Assembly (NCBI RefSeq): GCF_000332155.1
Contig: NZ_KB235904.1
Location: 2,441,805 to 2,505,804 of the forward strand
Length of the DNA stretch: 64,000 nucleotides
Direction: 5' to 3'
Source of the DNA: Kamptonema formosum PCC 6407
GTDB lineage: Bacteria > Cyanobacteriota > Cyanobacteriia > Cyanobacteriales > Microcoleaceae
Shown: positions 53,321 through 62,115 of the stretch, piece after piece
Layout: the number at the start of each line of letters is the position of its first letter
Position numbering within the stretch: the first letter of the stretch is position 1
The notes under the pieces: model-generated
Told to the model about the DNA's origin: nothing
Databases searched by the model: none
Seen by the model: only the letters and a program-made list of their open reading frames with translations
Translations under genes and position numbers: made by a program

Positions 53321-53942
53321 CTGTAATGACTTCAAATAATCGGGCAACTTTGCTCAAATCTTTGTCTCCCGGTGCTATTTCTAAACCGCTGGAAAGGTCA
53401 ATGCCGCTAGGTTGAAGTTGTTTGAGGGCAGCTAATATATTATCAGGAGTTAAACCGCCGGCAAGTAGCCAAGGACAACTAGGTTGAAACTGTTTTAAAC
53501 TCGTCCAATCTATCGTTTTACCCGTACCGCCTAGCTGGTTAGGATGATAAGCATCTAACAGTAAGGTATTAACATGAGCGGCGTAAATAGCGGCTTTCTC
53601 TAAAGTTTCAGGTGTTTTTACTCTCAAAGCTTTGATAATTTCAACTCCGGGTAAAAACTGCTGGAGGCGATCGCAAAATTCTGGGCTTTCATCTCCATGC
53701 AACTGCACGCCATTTAATTGAGACCGATCGACTACTTGACAGATTATTTCTAGTGTGGTATTAGCAAAAACCCCGATGCGATCGATATTCTGGGGTAACT
53801 GCTCGACGATCGCCCGAATCAACTCTGGCTGAATATACCTGGGCGATGCTGGCACACAGATAAATCCCAAGGCCCCCGCCCCTAGCTGCGCGATCGCTTG
53901 CCCTTGCTCTAGCTTCGTAATCCCACAAATTTTGACTCGCAC
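53253..53942 (-). CDS. trpF: Phosphoribosylanthranilate isomerase
   Basis: A 229-residue TIM-barrel enzyme of tryptophan synthesis. The start is the GTG at 53942 (VRVKICGIT), preceded by AGAGAGG; an upstream ATG adds only 10 atypical residues. Conserved [23 protein letters not shown]-x5-[18 protein letters not shown] and [12 protein letters not shown] are present, with the catalytic cysteine in KICGIT and aspartate in LLDAYH. The C-terminal ~22 residues extend past the usual end into the acyP region on the other strand. Confidence 0.95.
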   Translation of the reverse strand: MRVKICGITKLEQGQAIAQLGAGALGFICVPASPRYIQPELIRAIVEQLPQNIDRIGVFANTTLEIICQVVDRSQLNGVQLHGDESPEFCDRLQQFLPGVEIIKALRVKTPETLEKAAIYAAHVNTLLLDAYHPNQLGGTGKTIDWTSLKQFQPSCPWLLAGGLTPDNILAALKQLQPSGIDLSSGLEIAPGDKDLSKVARLFEVITVRNGEFQIGDLPPVLHTRSPHL

Positions 53943-54201
53943 GATCGCACCTCTCTGCCGCAGTTGTATCAAAATATAAACTTATTGTTAACTATTAAAA
54001 CAAATTTTAGTTTGTGGCTAAGCACTATTTATAATTTTTGCATTCAATTAGTCCCAGCAAGCAGCCGTCCAGACAGCCTGTTTGGGCGTTGATATAAAAT
54101 TGGTTCTGGTCAGAGAGTCCATTTTTCATGGATTTTCAGAATTTAGGTGCCAATGACTAAACTCACATTCCTTTCTAAGTTTATCAAAGGAGATTAGGAA
54201 C

Positions 54202-54489
54202 TTGATTTACTCTGCTTTACTTTTGGCCGTCGGTCAATCTACTACACCCCATACACCAGAATGGTCTCTCGGTGTAGGGCTAGTAATGATTCTTGCCAAT
54301 CTATTCGCGATCGCGATCGGCTACTATGGAATTTCCAAGAACAACCGAGGCAAAGGCCCAGCTTTACCCGTTGACCTACCAGGTATGTTCACAGGATTTG
54401 GCGTACCTGAATTATTAGCAACAGCAAGCTTCGGTCACATCCTGGGAGCCGGAGTTATCTTAGGTTTAGGCAACGCTGGAGTCCTCTAA
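54202..54489 (+). CDS. psaK: Photosystem I subunit PsaK
   Basis: A 95-residue thylakoid protein with two membrane helices (LGVGLVMILANLFAIAIGYY and PELLATASFGHILGAGVILG). The conserved FGVPELLATASFGHILG region matches PsaK of photosystem I, which lies at the outer edge of the complex. Starts at TTG, with AAAGGAG 10 bases upstream. TATAAAAT at about 54092 may be the -10 region. Confidence 0.95.
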   Translation: MIYSALLLAVGQSTTPHTPEWSLGVGLVMILANLFAIAIGYYGISKNNRGKGPALPVDLPGMFTGFGVPELLATASFGHILGAGVILGLGNAGVL

Positions 54490-54501
54490 ATCGTCCAGAA
54501 A

Positions 54502-54555
54502 TTAACAATTAAAAATTAGAAAGCCGGAAATCGAGCGGCAAGTTTTAATTGTGAA
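54502..54555 (+). terminator. AT-rich hairpin after psaK
   Basis: CAATTAAAA and TTTTAATTG are perfect inverted copies about 28 bases apart, with a small GC stem (GCCGGAAATCGAGCGGC) in the loop. It starts 12 bases after the stop. Confidence 0.5.
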
Positions 54556-54662
54556 TTAGACGTTTCAGAACTTACCCATAATGTAACGCCGCCGTCCCGC
54601 AGGTTCAAAAACCGGGTAATTCGGTGGCGTTATAAATAGTAGAAAAATCATGTTAACCCTAG

Positions 54663-56001
54663 TTTGTCACTCTAGGAAGAGTAAAATAGAAAGAGAAGTG
54701 TAAATGGGAGACATAGATGATGATACAGCCCAAAATTCCACAACCTACCATTAGTTTCATCGATCAATATTGTGGGAGTTATCAAAAAATATTTCCAGAA
54801 GTTAGAAGCTATGAAGCCTTTAAGCAAATTATTATGGGGATTTTGACACCAAGCAAAAGAAAAAGTTTAGTAACACTATCTAAAATCAATACTCCGGACA
54901 GTTTTGGAGTAGAGAGGCAAGCGAAAGCCCACAAAAGAGTCAGTAAAATTTGAATCTAAAAGGCAGAAAAAAAGACACTCTTTAAGTTAAGCTAAAAAAG
55001 CACACCAACTTAACAGACTGCATACATGAATATTATTGAATCCATTTTACAACAAATGTCAGGGGTGAGTCAAGCCCAAAAAAAGTTTATAATGACTTTA
55101 CTTTCCACAATCGTGCTGGTTTATGCCAAAGTGAAATTCACCAACCTGGGTCGTTATAGTTCTGCCAATGAAAAAACTTATCGGCGGCAATTTTTCCAAA
55201 AGTTTGACTGGTCTCACTTCTCTAAACTTTTTATTAAAAAGCCTTGAATCAAGAGCGCACAGTTATTGCCGTTATTGATTGTTCTTTTCTGAGAAAAAGT
55301 GGTAAAAAGACTGAGGGAAAAGCTTATTTTTATAATGGTATCGCCGTATTTTCAATGGCCTCTTATAAACGCTTGGAATTCAATCGGCATCTACTTTCTA
55401 CATTTATTAGCAAGTTAGATTTAGACAAGGACTTGATTTTAAATCATCCTAACCTCCCTTCAGTCTTGTCTTATGGTACTCTGGCTGCTTAAAAACTGTC
55501 CGGACTATTGATATTGGCAAAATTAAATATCAAGATGTAGGCAATATTTATGGAGAAAAAACTTGGATTGAATATGGATTTAGACAAAGCAAATCTGAAT
55601 TAGGTTGGTCGGACTTTCATGTAACTAAATATAATGATATTGCTAAATGGTGGTCAGCTATTTGTTGTGCTTTTCTATTAGTTAGTATGAGGGCTATTTC
55701 AACTCAGCCTTCGGAATTATCTGACTTATCAACTTGTCAATCTGAACTGAATAGTTATCTAGCTGAACATCCAGACTGGGATTTCAATCAAGGCTGGAAA
55801 TCAATGCTAAATAATATGCAATTACTATTATTACCACTATTAGCCCTCAAATTAGTTGAACCTTGGTTGAAGGTAATGCAAGCTCCTCTATTAGTTAGTA
55901 GCTTTAATACTTTAATTGGTCTGGTTAATCTCTGTGCTAATGCCTTAACAGGGACTAAATTAAATGCTATTCACCAATTTTCTTCTGCCTAGAGTGACAA
56001 A
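54663..56001. mobile_element. IS701-like insertion sequence remnant with a second element inside
   Basis: Terminal inverted repeats TTTGTCACTCTAGG (54663-54676) and CCTAGAGTGACAAA (55988-56001) are each flanked by CTAG, fitting the 4-base YTAR target of IS701-type elements. The transposase N-terminus (54717-54884, IQPKIPQPTISFIDQYCGSY) and C-terminus (about 55513-55992, EKTWIEYGFRQSKSELGWSD) are present, but the catalytic middle is missing, replaced by an unrelated transposase fragment. The element is dead. Confidence 0.85.
54885..55512. mobile_element. Nested transposon remnant inside the IS701-like element
   Basis: 21-base ends (54885-54905 against 55492-55512) match inversely at 20 positions; the core TCCGGACAGTTTT is perfect. 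Inside, a frame starting MNIIESILQQMSGVSQAQKK (55026) stops at 55247. A second frame overlapping it by four bases (RTVIAVIDCSFLRKSGKKTE) runs to 55492. Together they are the N-terminal half of a DDE transposase with the first catalytic aspartate, broken by a frameshift and cut at the 3' end. Confidence 0.75.
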
Positions 56002-56092
56002 CTAGGGGTAATCCGAGAAAATAGCTCTCCCGTAAAAGAATTTGGGCTATTGAAGAAGTTTCCTGGTGCTGCTAAAACATCTTCCCTAAACA

Positions 56093-56150
56093 AACAAAAC
56101 CCGCGAAGGCGGGTTAGGGAGTCCGTAGATGCGGACGTTGTTTATGTAGA
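56093..56150. repeat. Dispersed CCCGCGAAGGCGGG repeat
   Basis: AACCCGCGAAGGCGGGTT, then AGTCCGTAGATGCGGACG and TTGTTTATGTAGACGCG, the same module order as in the Omp85 gene at 49775. It lies just before the nblA stop and could act as its terminator. Confidence 0.75.
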
Positions 56151-56174
56151 CGCGATCTTCAATTAGTTTCGCAC

Positions 56175-56342
56175 TCAAGCACTTTTCAACCAATTCTTGT
56201 ACAAGTTTTCTTTAACCATACTTTGCCTGAGCACTTCGACTAGATACTCTTGAGCTTGCTCTAGACTCAGGTGCTTGACTTCATCGCGCAAAACTTGCAG
56301 TTTGAATTGTTGTTCTAAGCTAAGACCTGTGGGCATTTCCAT
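56175..56342 (-). CDS. nblA: Phycobilisome degradation protein NblA
   Basis: A 55-residue protein (MEMPTGLSLEQQFKLQVLRD, then EVKHLSLEQAQEYLVEVLRQ and SMVKENLYKNWLKSA). The LSLEQQF start, the helix with LSLEQAQEYLVEVLRQ and the terminal YKNWLK match NblA, a small helical adaptor that directs phycobilisomes to Clp protease when nitrogen or sulphur is short. GGAGGAG stands 7 bases before the ATG. It is divergent from cpcS, so degradation and assembly genes share one upstream region. Confidence 0.9.
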   Translation of the reverse strand: MEMPTGLSLEQQFKLQVLRDEVKHLSLEQAQEYLVEVLRQSMVKENLYKNWLKSA

Positions 56343-56560
56343 AGTTCACTCCTCCAATCTATAAGGGAGATATTTTAAGAACGACGTTGGCTTGGGTTCT
56401 TTGTATCCCCTTAATTGTAAATTATAGTTACATAGTATTGACAATCTGTCCAAAGTAAACATTTTTGGACTTATCTATGTAGCAAAAGTACATCTAAGTG
56501 TGTATGGCCCTATCATAAAAGGGTGAAAACCAGGCAGGATGAGCCAAAGGAGCTAGTCTA

Positions 56561-57154
56561 ATGGACGCAATGGAGTTTTTTCAAAGAAGTGCTGGCCTGT
56601 GGCGATCGCAGCGCAGCATCCATCACCTTGCCTTCCGACAAGCGGAATTGGGAGATTCAAATATAGAGGTGACAGCGCTGGCGGCGGACGATCCGCGAGT
56701 CGCAGAAATCTGCGCGATGCACGAAGTTGAGCCTACTCAGGCGGCAGGTGGTGCTTTTGTGACTTGGCACGGGTCAATGGCCTGGGACAAGGAAGACGAA
56801 AATCACAAGGGGTCTACAGTGTTTGCGATCGTACCCGATGCAGAAAATCCCAGACAAGGTTTGATGCTGCGAGAGCGCGGCTATGCGGAAATCATGCCCG
56901 TAGCTGGACGCTATGAGATGGATGCTGAGGATGGGTTGGTCTTAATTACAGAATACGAAACCATGAGCTCGATCGAGCGCTTCTGGTTTACTAACCCCAA
57001 TGTGCGGATGCGGACAAGCTCAGTCAAACGCTTCGGCGGCTTTAGCACCTCTACTTTCTGCACGGAAATCCGGGTGGAACCAGAGTCTCAGGCAGATGCT
57101 CCTCCACAGGATGAAGTCGCAACAGAGCAGTTTTACTCCGCTCTTGGCTGGTAG
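56561..57154 (+). CDS. cpcS: Phycobiliprotein lyase, CpcS/CpeS type
   Basis: A 197-residue lipocalin-fold enzyme that attaches phycocyanobilin to cysteine (usually Cys-84 type) of phycobiliproteins. MEFFQRSAGLWRSQRSIHHL then GYAEIMPVAGRYEMDAEDGL, followed by SIERFWFTNPNVRMRTSSVK, is characteristic. Start at codon 1 or 4. It lies upstream of cpcG, on the same strand, in a light-harvesting group. Confidence 0.93.
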   Translation: MDAMEFFQRSAGLWRSQRSIHHLAFRQAELGDSNIEVTALAADDPRVAEICAMHEVEPTQAAGGAFVTWHGSMAWDKEDENHKGSTVFAIVPDAENPRQGLMLRERGYAEIMPVAGRYEMDAEDGLVLITEYETMSSIERFWFTNPNVRMRTSSVKRFGGFSTSTFCTEIRVEPESQADAPPQDEVATEQFYSALGW

Positions 57155-57565
57155 GGAAGAGAGAATGGGGAGTTTTGAGTTTTGAGTTTTGACTGGCAAC
57201 AGTCAGAAATTCCCCCTTCCCCTCTGTCCCTCTGTCCCTCTGGCTTCTTGCCTTTCTACCCCCTACCTCCCCTGTCTGCCAACGTCAAAAAATGTTAAAG
57301 ATTGTTGCGTAATTTCAGAAAAATAAGATTTAGATTGCTAGAATCCCCTACCCTGTAATGATGGCTAGTTGTAGCAATACACTAGCTGTTGATAAAACTA
57401 GCGGCGAACTTAGGCTGTTAACCTAAGTGGAGTAAGTTCAGTAAAGGGACTTTGACATCCCTAGCTAGAGCAACTCTCTAAGTCGAAATGAATCCCCGTG
57501 TCTTCAGAGCGGGGATAGTCAAAGTGTCAACAACTTCTGAAAATTAAGATTACGGAGATTGTAAC
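57155..57565. other. Long leader region before cpcG
   Basis: 411 bases without a gene. It holds a pyrimidine-rich run (57210-57275) and a hairpin TCCCCG / CGGGGA at 57493-57515 with an 11-base loop, 51 bases before the cpcG start. The hairpin has no T run, so it is more likely a leader element than a terminator. Confidence 0.5.
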
Positions 57566-58327
57566 GTGGCGCTTCCTTTATTAAGCTACAGCCCTAAGAG
57601 CCAAAACCAGCGTGTTTCTGATTTTGAAACCCGGAGCGACGAGCAGCCCAGAATTTTTACAACTGAAAATGTCCTGAGTTCAGGGGACATAGAAGGTTTG
57701 ATTTGGGCCGCCTATCGCCAGATTTATAGCGAACACCAGATGCTGAAAAGCAACCGCCAGGTAGCCTTGGAATCGCAACTTAAGTGCGGCCAAATTACGG
57801 TACGGGACTTCATCCGGGGTTTAGCTACTTCCGATCCCTTCCTGCGTCGGAATTATCAAACCAACAGCAACTACCGCTTTGTGGAAATGTGCGTACAGCG
57901 CATTTTAGGTCGCGATGTTTACAGCAATCGTGAAAAGATCGCTTGGTCAATTGTGGTTGTCAACAAGGGGCCCCAAGGTTTCATCGATGACTTGCTCAAC
58001 AGCGAAGAGTACCTGAACATCTTTGGCTACGATAAGGTACCTTATCAGCAGCGGCGGGTGTTGCCCCAACGGAATGTAGGGGACACACCTTTTAACCTGA
58101 AAACCCCTCGCTACGGTGAATACCACCGCTCGCAGTTGGGCTTCCCGCAAATGATTTGGCAGACAAGCGTGCGTCGTTTTGTTCCTCAAGAACAACAGGC
58201 AAAGGCTGGCGATCCGTCGCAGTATTTGAATATGGCACGGCAGATGCCGGTACCTGCGGCTCCGCCGTCGCGAGTGCCTTTGGCAAATCTCAATATCGCA
58301 ACTACGGTTCCTTACCGCCGCCGATAA
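57566..58327 (+). CDS. cpcG: Phycobilisome rod-core linker CpcG
   Basis: A 253-residue linker that joins phycocyanin rods to the allophycocyanin core. [17 protein letters not shown] then the Pfam00427 linker domain (about 15-185: [59 protein letters not shown]), and a C-terminal extension rich in proline and alanine. GTG start with GGAG upstream. No C-terminal membrane helix, so it is the CpcG1 (standard) rather than the CpcG2/CpcL (membrane) type. Confidence 0.95.
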   Translation: MALPLLSYSPKSQNQRVSDFETRSDEQPRIFTTENVLSSGDIEGLIWAAYRQIYSEHQMLKSNRQVALESQLKCGQITVRDFIRGLATSDPFLRRNYQTNSNYRFVEMCVQRILGRDVYSNREKIAWSIVVVNKGPQGFIDDLLNSEEYLNIFGYDKVPYQQRRVLPQRNVGDTPFNLKTPRYGEYHRSQLGFPQMIWQTSVRRFVPQEQQAKAGDPSQYLNMARQMPVPAAPPSRVPLANLNIATTVPYRRR

Positions 58328-58358
58328 AATTTGCTCTTGCTTGCCAGATTCCAGAGCG

Positions 58359-58397
58359 CCAGAAAGCTAACTGAATCTATCAGATGTGACTTTCTGG
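58359..58397 (+). terminator. Hairpin terminator after cpcG
   Basis: CCAGAAAG and CTTTCTGG form an 8-bp stem followed by ATTTTGAGTTTT, 32 bases after the cpcG stop. Confidence 0.65.
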
Positions 58398-58471
58398 ATT
58401 TTGAGTTTTGAGTTTTGAGGTTTGAGTTTTTGTTAACTCAGAATCCAAAACTCAGAACTCATAATTTTTTA

Positions 58472-58558
58472 GAGGGGCTAGGGGCTAGGGAAAGAGGGAA
58501 AGAGAGTCAATAGTGTCAGCCATAAGCGAGTGTCCTAACTGTTGTGACGGTTGCTATA
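58472..58558. repeat. Partial MITE-like repeat (GGGGCTA heptamers and GCTATA end)
   Basis: GGGGCTAGGGGCTAGGG at the left and GACGGTTGCTATA at the right. The left TATAGCAA end is missing. Same family as 7579, 7750, 14425 and 19343. Confidence 0.65.
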
Positions 58559-58562
58559 TCAT

Positions 58563-59093
58563 CTAACGCGGTTGATTTAAAAAACGCCCCGCCAACATCA
58601 TCGCATCTCCAATATCGACATCATTATCGCCATCGGCATCTAAAAAGGAACTCAACAGCGAATTTTGGCCTTGCTGCGGATCTTGAGCATTACTGCCCAT
58701 TTGCAGTAAATTAAGTACCAGAGGAATCAAGACAGGAATCATAGCTTGAATTGTCCCCGGATCGATACCTGTTCTTTGAGCGATCGCCTCAGTAATTTGC
58801 GTTACCTGGTTAGAATTAAATAAACTCTGAACGGCTTGAATATTGGGAGTTGTACCGCTGTATTGATTGACAATTGCTTGAGCTTGAGCGTTACCAGACT
58901 GCGATCGCACATCTTGCAAAGCCGAGCGCACATAACCCCCTAACATCGATACTGCCATTTGAGCCATTCCCGGCTCAACACCATAGTTATTGCTCAGTTG
59001 TTGGACAGTACCAACAATATTATCCAACTGATTTGGACTAGCCTGCTGATTTGGATTGTCGATCGCGCCCAAAATTTGATCGAATAGTCCCAT
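58563..59093 (-). CDS. DUF937 family protein with EF-hand-like loop
   Basis: A 176-residue protein. MGLFDQILGAIDNP and the helical core (TVQQLSNNYGVEPGMAQMAV, GTIQAMIPVLIPLVLNLLQM) match DUF937 (YidB-like). The C-terminal part has DADGDNDVDIGDAM, a dockerin/EF-hand-type calcium loop. Function unknown; it may sense calcium. Confidence 0.85.
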   Translation of the reverse strand: MGLFDQILGAIDNPNQQASPNQLDNIVGTVQQLSNNYGVEPGMAQMAVSMLGGYVRSALQDVRSQSGNAQAQAIVNQYSGTTPNIQAVQSLFNSNQVTQITEAIAQRTGIDPGTIQAMIPVLIPLVLNLLQMGSNAQDPQQGQNSLLSSFLDADGDNDVDIGDAMMLAGRFLNQPR

Positions 59094-59222
59094 AGTTTCA
59101 ACCTCCCTGTCTCATTGCTAAATTCTAGAGTATTTACTCATTAAACCCTTTACATCATAAATCATTATCTTTCTGACTTTAATCAAATTAAAGGTTTGAG
59201 AATTGAGGACTAAACAATTCCT

Positions 59223-60149
59223 CTATGAATCGCCCCTCCTCCACTTCTTAAACAACTCCGGCGTAACTAACCCTTGAGGAAAAAATATCGTCCCCAAAAC
59301 AATCAACAACCCAAAAATAATTAACCGCCCATCCCGCAAAAATTGCGCCAACCAAATCGGTAAACCCGCCGTAGCTGCCAGCGCCCTCAAAACCTCCGGC
59401 AAAGCCGTAAACACCATCCCCCCTAACACCGGGCCTAAAAACGTTCTATTCCCACCAATTAACACCGAAGTTAAATAAATAATACTAGCATCAAAAGTAC
59501 CTTGACGAGCATTCCAAGTATTAAGAAAGTGAGCGCTAACCGCACCCACAACCCCCGCCAAAATCGCACCCAAAGTAAAAGCTAAAACTTTATAAAAAGT
59601 CGGATTAATCCCAATCGCATCAGCCACCAATTCATCCGCACGAATAGCCGCAAAAGCACGACCTACGCGGATACGTTCAAGGCGATAAAGAAGTGCCATA
59701 CTTACTAATAGTAAAGGCACTGCAACCCACAAATACTCAATCGGTGTGCCAAAAGGTTGAGGAATCCCAAAAATCCCCACCGCGCCCCCAGTGATATCCA
59801 AATTTAGCGATAAAACCCGCAGAATTTCTACAAAAGCAATCGTTGCAATTGCTAAATAAATTCCCCGCAATCGCAAAGCAGGAACCCCTACAAAAATTCC
59901 CAAACAACCACTGATAATACCAGCAATTAACATTTCCAACAACAGGAACGGCAAAGGAAATAAATTGCCTGTTTGCTTAAATACCGTAGTAGAAAGAATT
60001 GCGGCAATATAACCACCCAAAGCATAAAAACCAGGACTAGCTAAAGATAATTGCCCAGTCATCAACGGCAAATAAAGAGATAGCCCTAGCATTGCCCCTA
60101 ACAGCATTGAAACAATTAAAAACCCGTAAGTAGCAAAAAAATCAGCCAT
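59223..60149 (-). CDS. natD: Branched-chain/neutral amino acid ABC transporter permease, LivM type
   Basis: A 308-residue inner membrane permease with about eight helices (GFLIVSMLLGAMLGLSLYLP at the N-terminus). The permease motif GRAFAAIRADELVADAIGIN contacts the ATPase. It follows a LivH-type permease on the same strand, as in Nat or Liv operons. No ATPase gene is within the window, so NatA/NatE-type partners must be elsewhere. Amino acid specificity is inferred. Confidence 0.88.
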   Translation of the reverse strand: MADFFATYGFLIVSMLLGAMLGLSLYLPLMTGQLSLASPGFYALGGYIAAILSTTVFKQTGNLFPLPFLLLEMLIAGIISGCLGIFVGVPALRLRGIYLAIATIAFVEILRVLSLNLDITGGAVGIFGIPQPFGTPIEYLWVAVPLLLVSMALLYRLERIRVGRAFAAIRADELVADAIGINPTFYKVLAFTLGAILAGVVGAVSAHFLNTWNARQGTFDASIIYLTSVLIGGNRTFLGPVLGGMVFTALPEVLRALAATAGLPIWLAQFLRDGRLIIFGLLIVLGTIFFPQGLVTPELFKKWRRGDS

Positions 60150-60243
60150 TTATAATGTATTTGTTATTTATTAACTGGTAATTTTGGTCAAACTTCCCTC
60201 TTCCTTCTTCCCTCTTCCTTCTTCCTTCTTCCTTCTTCCTTCT

Positions 60244-61194
60244 CTAAACCTTCTGAATAAACCGCCGTCCTAACAAACCCTGTGGTCTCACCAAAAGCAT
60301 AACAAACAATATAGCAAAAGCCGCAGCATCCTTATAAGCAGAAAAATCCGCAGGTACAAAAGCCTCGACTAACCCAATTACAAAACCTCCTAAAACCGCC
60401 CCAGGAATACTCCCCAATCCCCCAAGTACAATTACTGCCAAACCCTTCAAACCAAAAACAATCCCAAAGTATGGCCCTGCAATACTCACGCTAGAACCCA
60501 CTAAAGTTCCCGCCAAACCCGCCAAAAAACTGCTCACAAAAAATGTCAAGACAATATACCTATCAGTGTCAATACCTAACAAACTAGCCGTAATATCATC
60601 TTCAGCTACAGCTTGCATCGCCTTACCAAACTTAGTAAAGTTTATCAGGTAAGTTAAGATAGCTACAATCACTATAGATACCCCAAAAATCACCACCTGA
60701 ACAGTGCGAATTGGAATTGGTTTATCCAATGTTCCAAAGTTAATTGCCGCAGGTAAATTCCCATAAGTATTAGCAGGAAATGTGTAAATTTCCGCTCCAA
60801 CCAGATATTGAATGATATTCGCGATCGCAACAGCCACCCCTAAACTAGAAACCACTGTCAATAGCGGGTCAGATTGTCGTTGGCGTAATGGTCTAAAAGC
60901 AATCCTTTCGATCGTAACCCCAACCAAACCAGCTAGCGTGCTGCCAATAATTAACGCTCCAAAAAAAGGCAATTGCACAGGCCCTTTAGCATTAGCTAGC
61001 AACCCATTAAAACCAAAAGTTCCCCCCATTAGCGTATAGGTGAAATAGGCCCCCAACGTAAATACAGCACCGTGAGCAAAATTAATAATTCCCAGAATAG
61101 AAAAAACTAGCGTGTAGCCCAAAGCAAAAATAGCATACACGCTGCCAATCGATAAACCATTGAGAAATTGTTGAATAAATTGAGTGATGTCCAC
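60244..61194 (-). CDS. natC: Branched-chain/neutral amino acid ABC transporter permease, LivH type
   Basis: A 316-residue permease from the GTG at 61194 (VDITQFIQQFLNGLSIGSVY), chosen because an upstream frame start would add 12 atypical residues. GIINFAHGAVFTLGAYFTY is the standard LivH signature, and GKAMQAVAEDDITASLLGID the ATPase contact. It lies 10 bases after the DUF2252 remnant and 94 bases before natD. Confidence 0.9.
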   Translation of the reverse strand: MDITQFIQQFLNGLSIGSVYAIFALGYTLVFSILGIINFAHGAVFTLGAYFTYTLMGGTFGFNGLLANAKGPVQLPFFGALIIGSTLAGLVGVTIERIAFRPLRQRQSDPLLTVVSSLGVAVAIANIIQYLVGAEIYTFPANTYGNLPAAINFGTLDKPIPIRTVQVVIFGVSIVIVAILTYLINFTKFGKAMQAVAEDDITASLLGIDTDRYIVLTFFVSSFLAGLAGTLVGSSVSIAGPYFGIVFGLKGLAVIVLGGLGSIPGAVLGGFVIGLVEAFVPADFSAYKDAAAFAILFVMLLVRPQGLLGRRFIQKV

Positions 61195-61204
61195 ATTCCC
61201 TCTT

Positions 61205-62095
61205 TTACAGCGGAGACTTTTCTTCAACAATTGCCGCAGAAAATTCTTTATAATTTGCTTCTACTTTGTTAAAATATGCTTGAGCATAATCCAACAAATA
61301 ACTCTGCCATTGAGAAACATTTTCCGCCCAATAAATTAGCTCATCTGCGATTGCCGATCCTTGACGACCACTACTGCGTAGCTGATTCCAAGCCGTTATT
61401 TGCCCCATCGTTTTCAGCACCTTTTCTAACCGCCCTAACTTCCCATTCCATTGATCTAAACTCACCTTATCTTGAGTAGGCTGTAACCCCCGCAAAACAA
61501 ATGGTTTGCCCTCCATTTCTACTGGTGAAACCCAAGATTGCGGCATAGCTTCCATCCGCTTTTGGATATTAACAATTCTTTCAGCTTCATTAACCCATTT
61601 AGGTTGTGGCAACTTTAAATAGGGAGTCAGAGAAGATGGGAGTGCTTGTTTGATATCGAGCAAATAGTTATCGTCAGGAGAACCTTTCCCTTCAACTAAG
61701 ATCGCATAGCGCTTTACTCCTAAACTGCCAGTTCCAGCAATTCGTACTCCCACATCCAATACCTCAAAAAAATCAGGGTTTTGCTGCTTAGCTGCCCAAT
61801 TTTTTACCAAAGATTCAAGCAACAATCGCTCATCTGAAGATACAGAAGCCGTGCGTTTATTATCAATAATAAAACGACGTTTGCCTTTTTTCTCTTCCGT
61901 CCGCCGATCCAAAAAATCTTTCCGACGGCGTAGTTTCAAACTCTCTAATAAATCTGCAACCATCCCCTCAGCCGTCGCCGCCTCTACAGTACGAGCAGTT
62001 CCTGATGCCAAAGCATCAGTATAAGCCTTGAGAAAGCAATGACACAAACTAATTGCTTCCGATTGATTTACTCCTAGCGTACCCGCACCGATCAA
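61205..62095 (-). pseudogene. DUF2252 protein lacking its N-terminal part
   Basis: A 296-codon frame (TTG at 62095; the frame is open to 62140 as FEVTRFLTSILIGAG) whose sequence (NQSEAISLCHCFLKAYTDAL, RFIIDNKRTASVSSDERLLL, RIAGTGSLGVKRYAILVEGK) matches the C-terminal two thirds of DUF2252. The N-terminal part is absent; instead the frame overlaps the 3' end of the natB gene. So a truncated gene sits between natB and natC. Without the missing part activity is unlikely. Confidence 0.75.
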
Positions 62096-62115
62096 AATGC
62101 TAGTAAGAAAACGAG

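Noticed and set aside
54583..54645. Hairpin with GGTTCAAAAACCGGG considered as a tRNA
   Set aside because: No acceptor stem or anticodon arm; it is a pair of GCCGCC/GGTGGCG inverted repeats.
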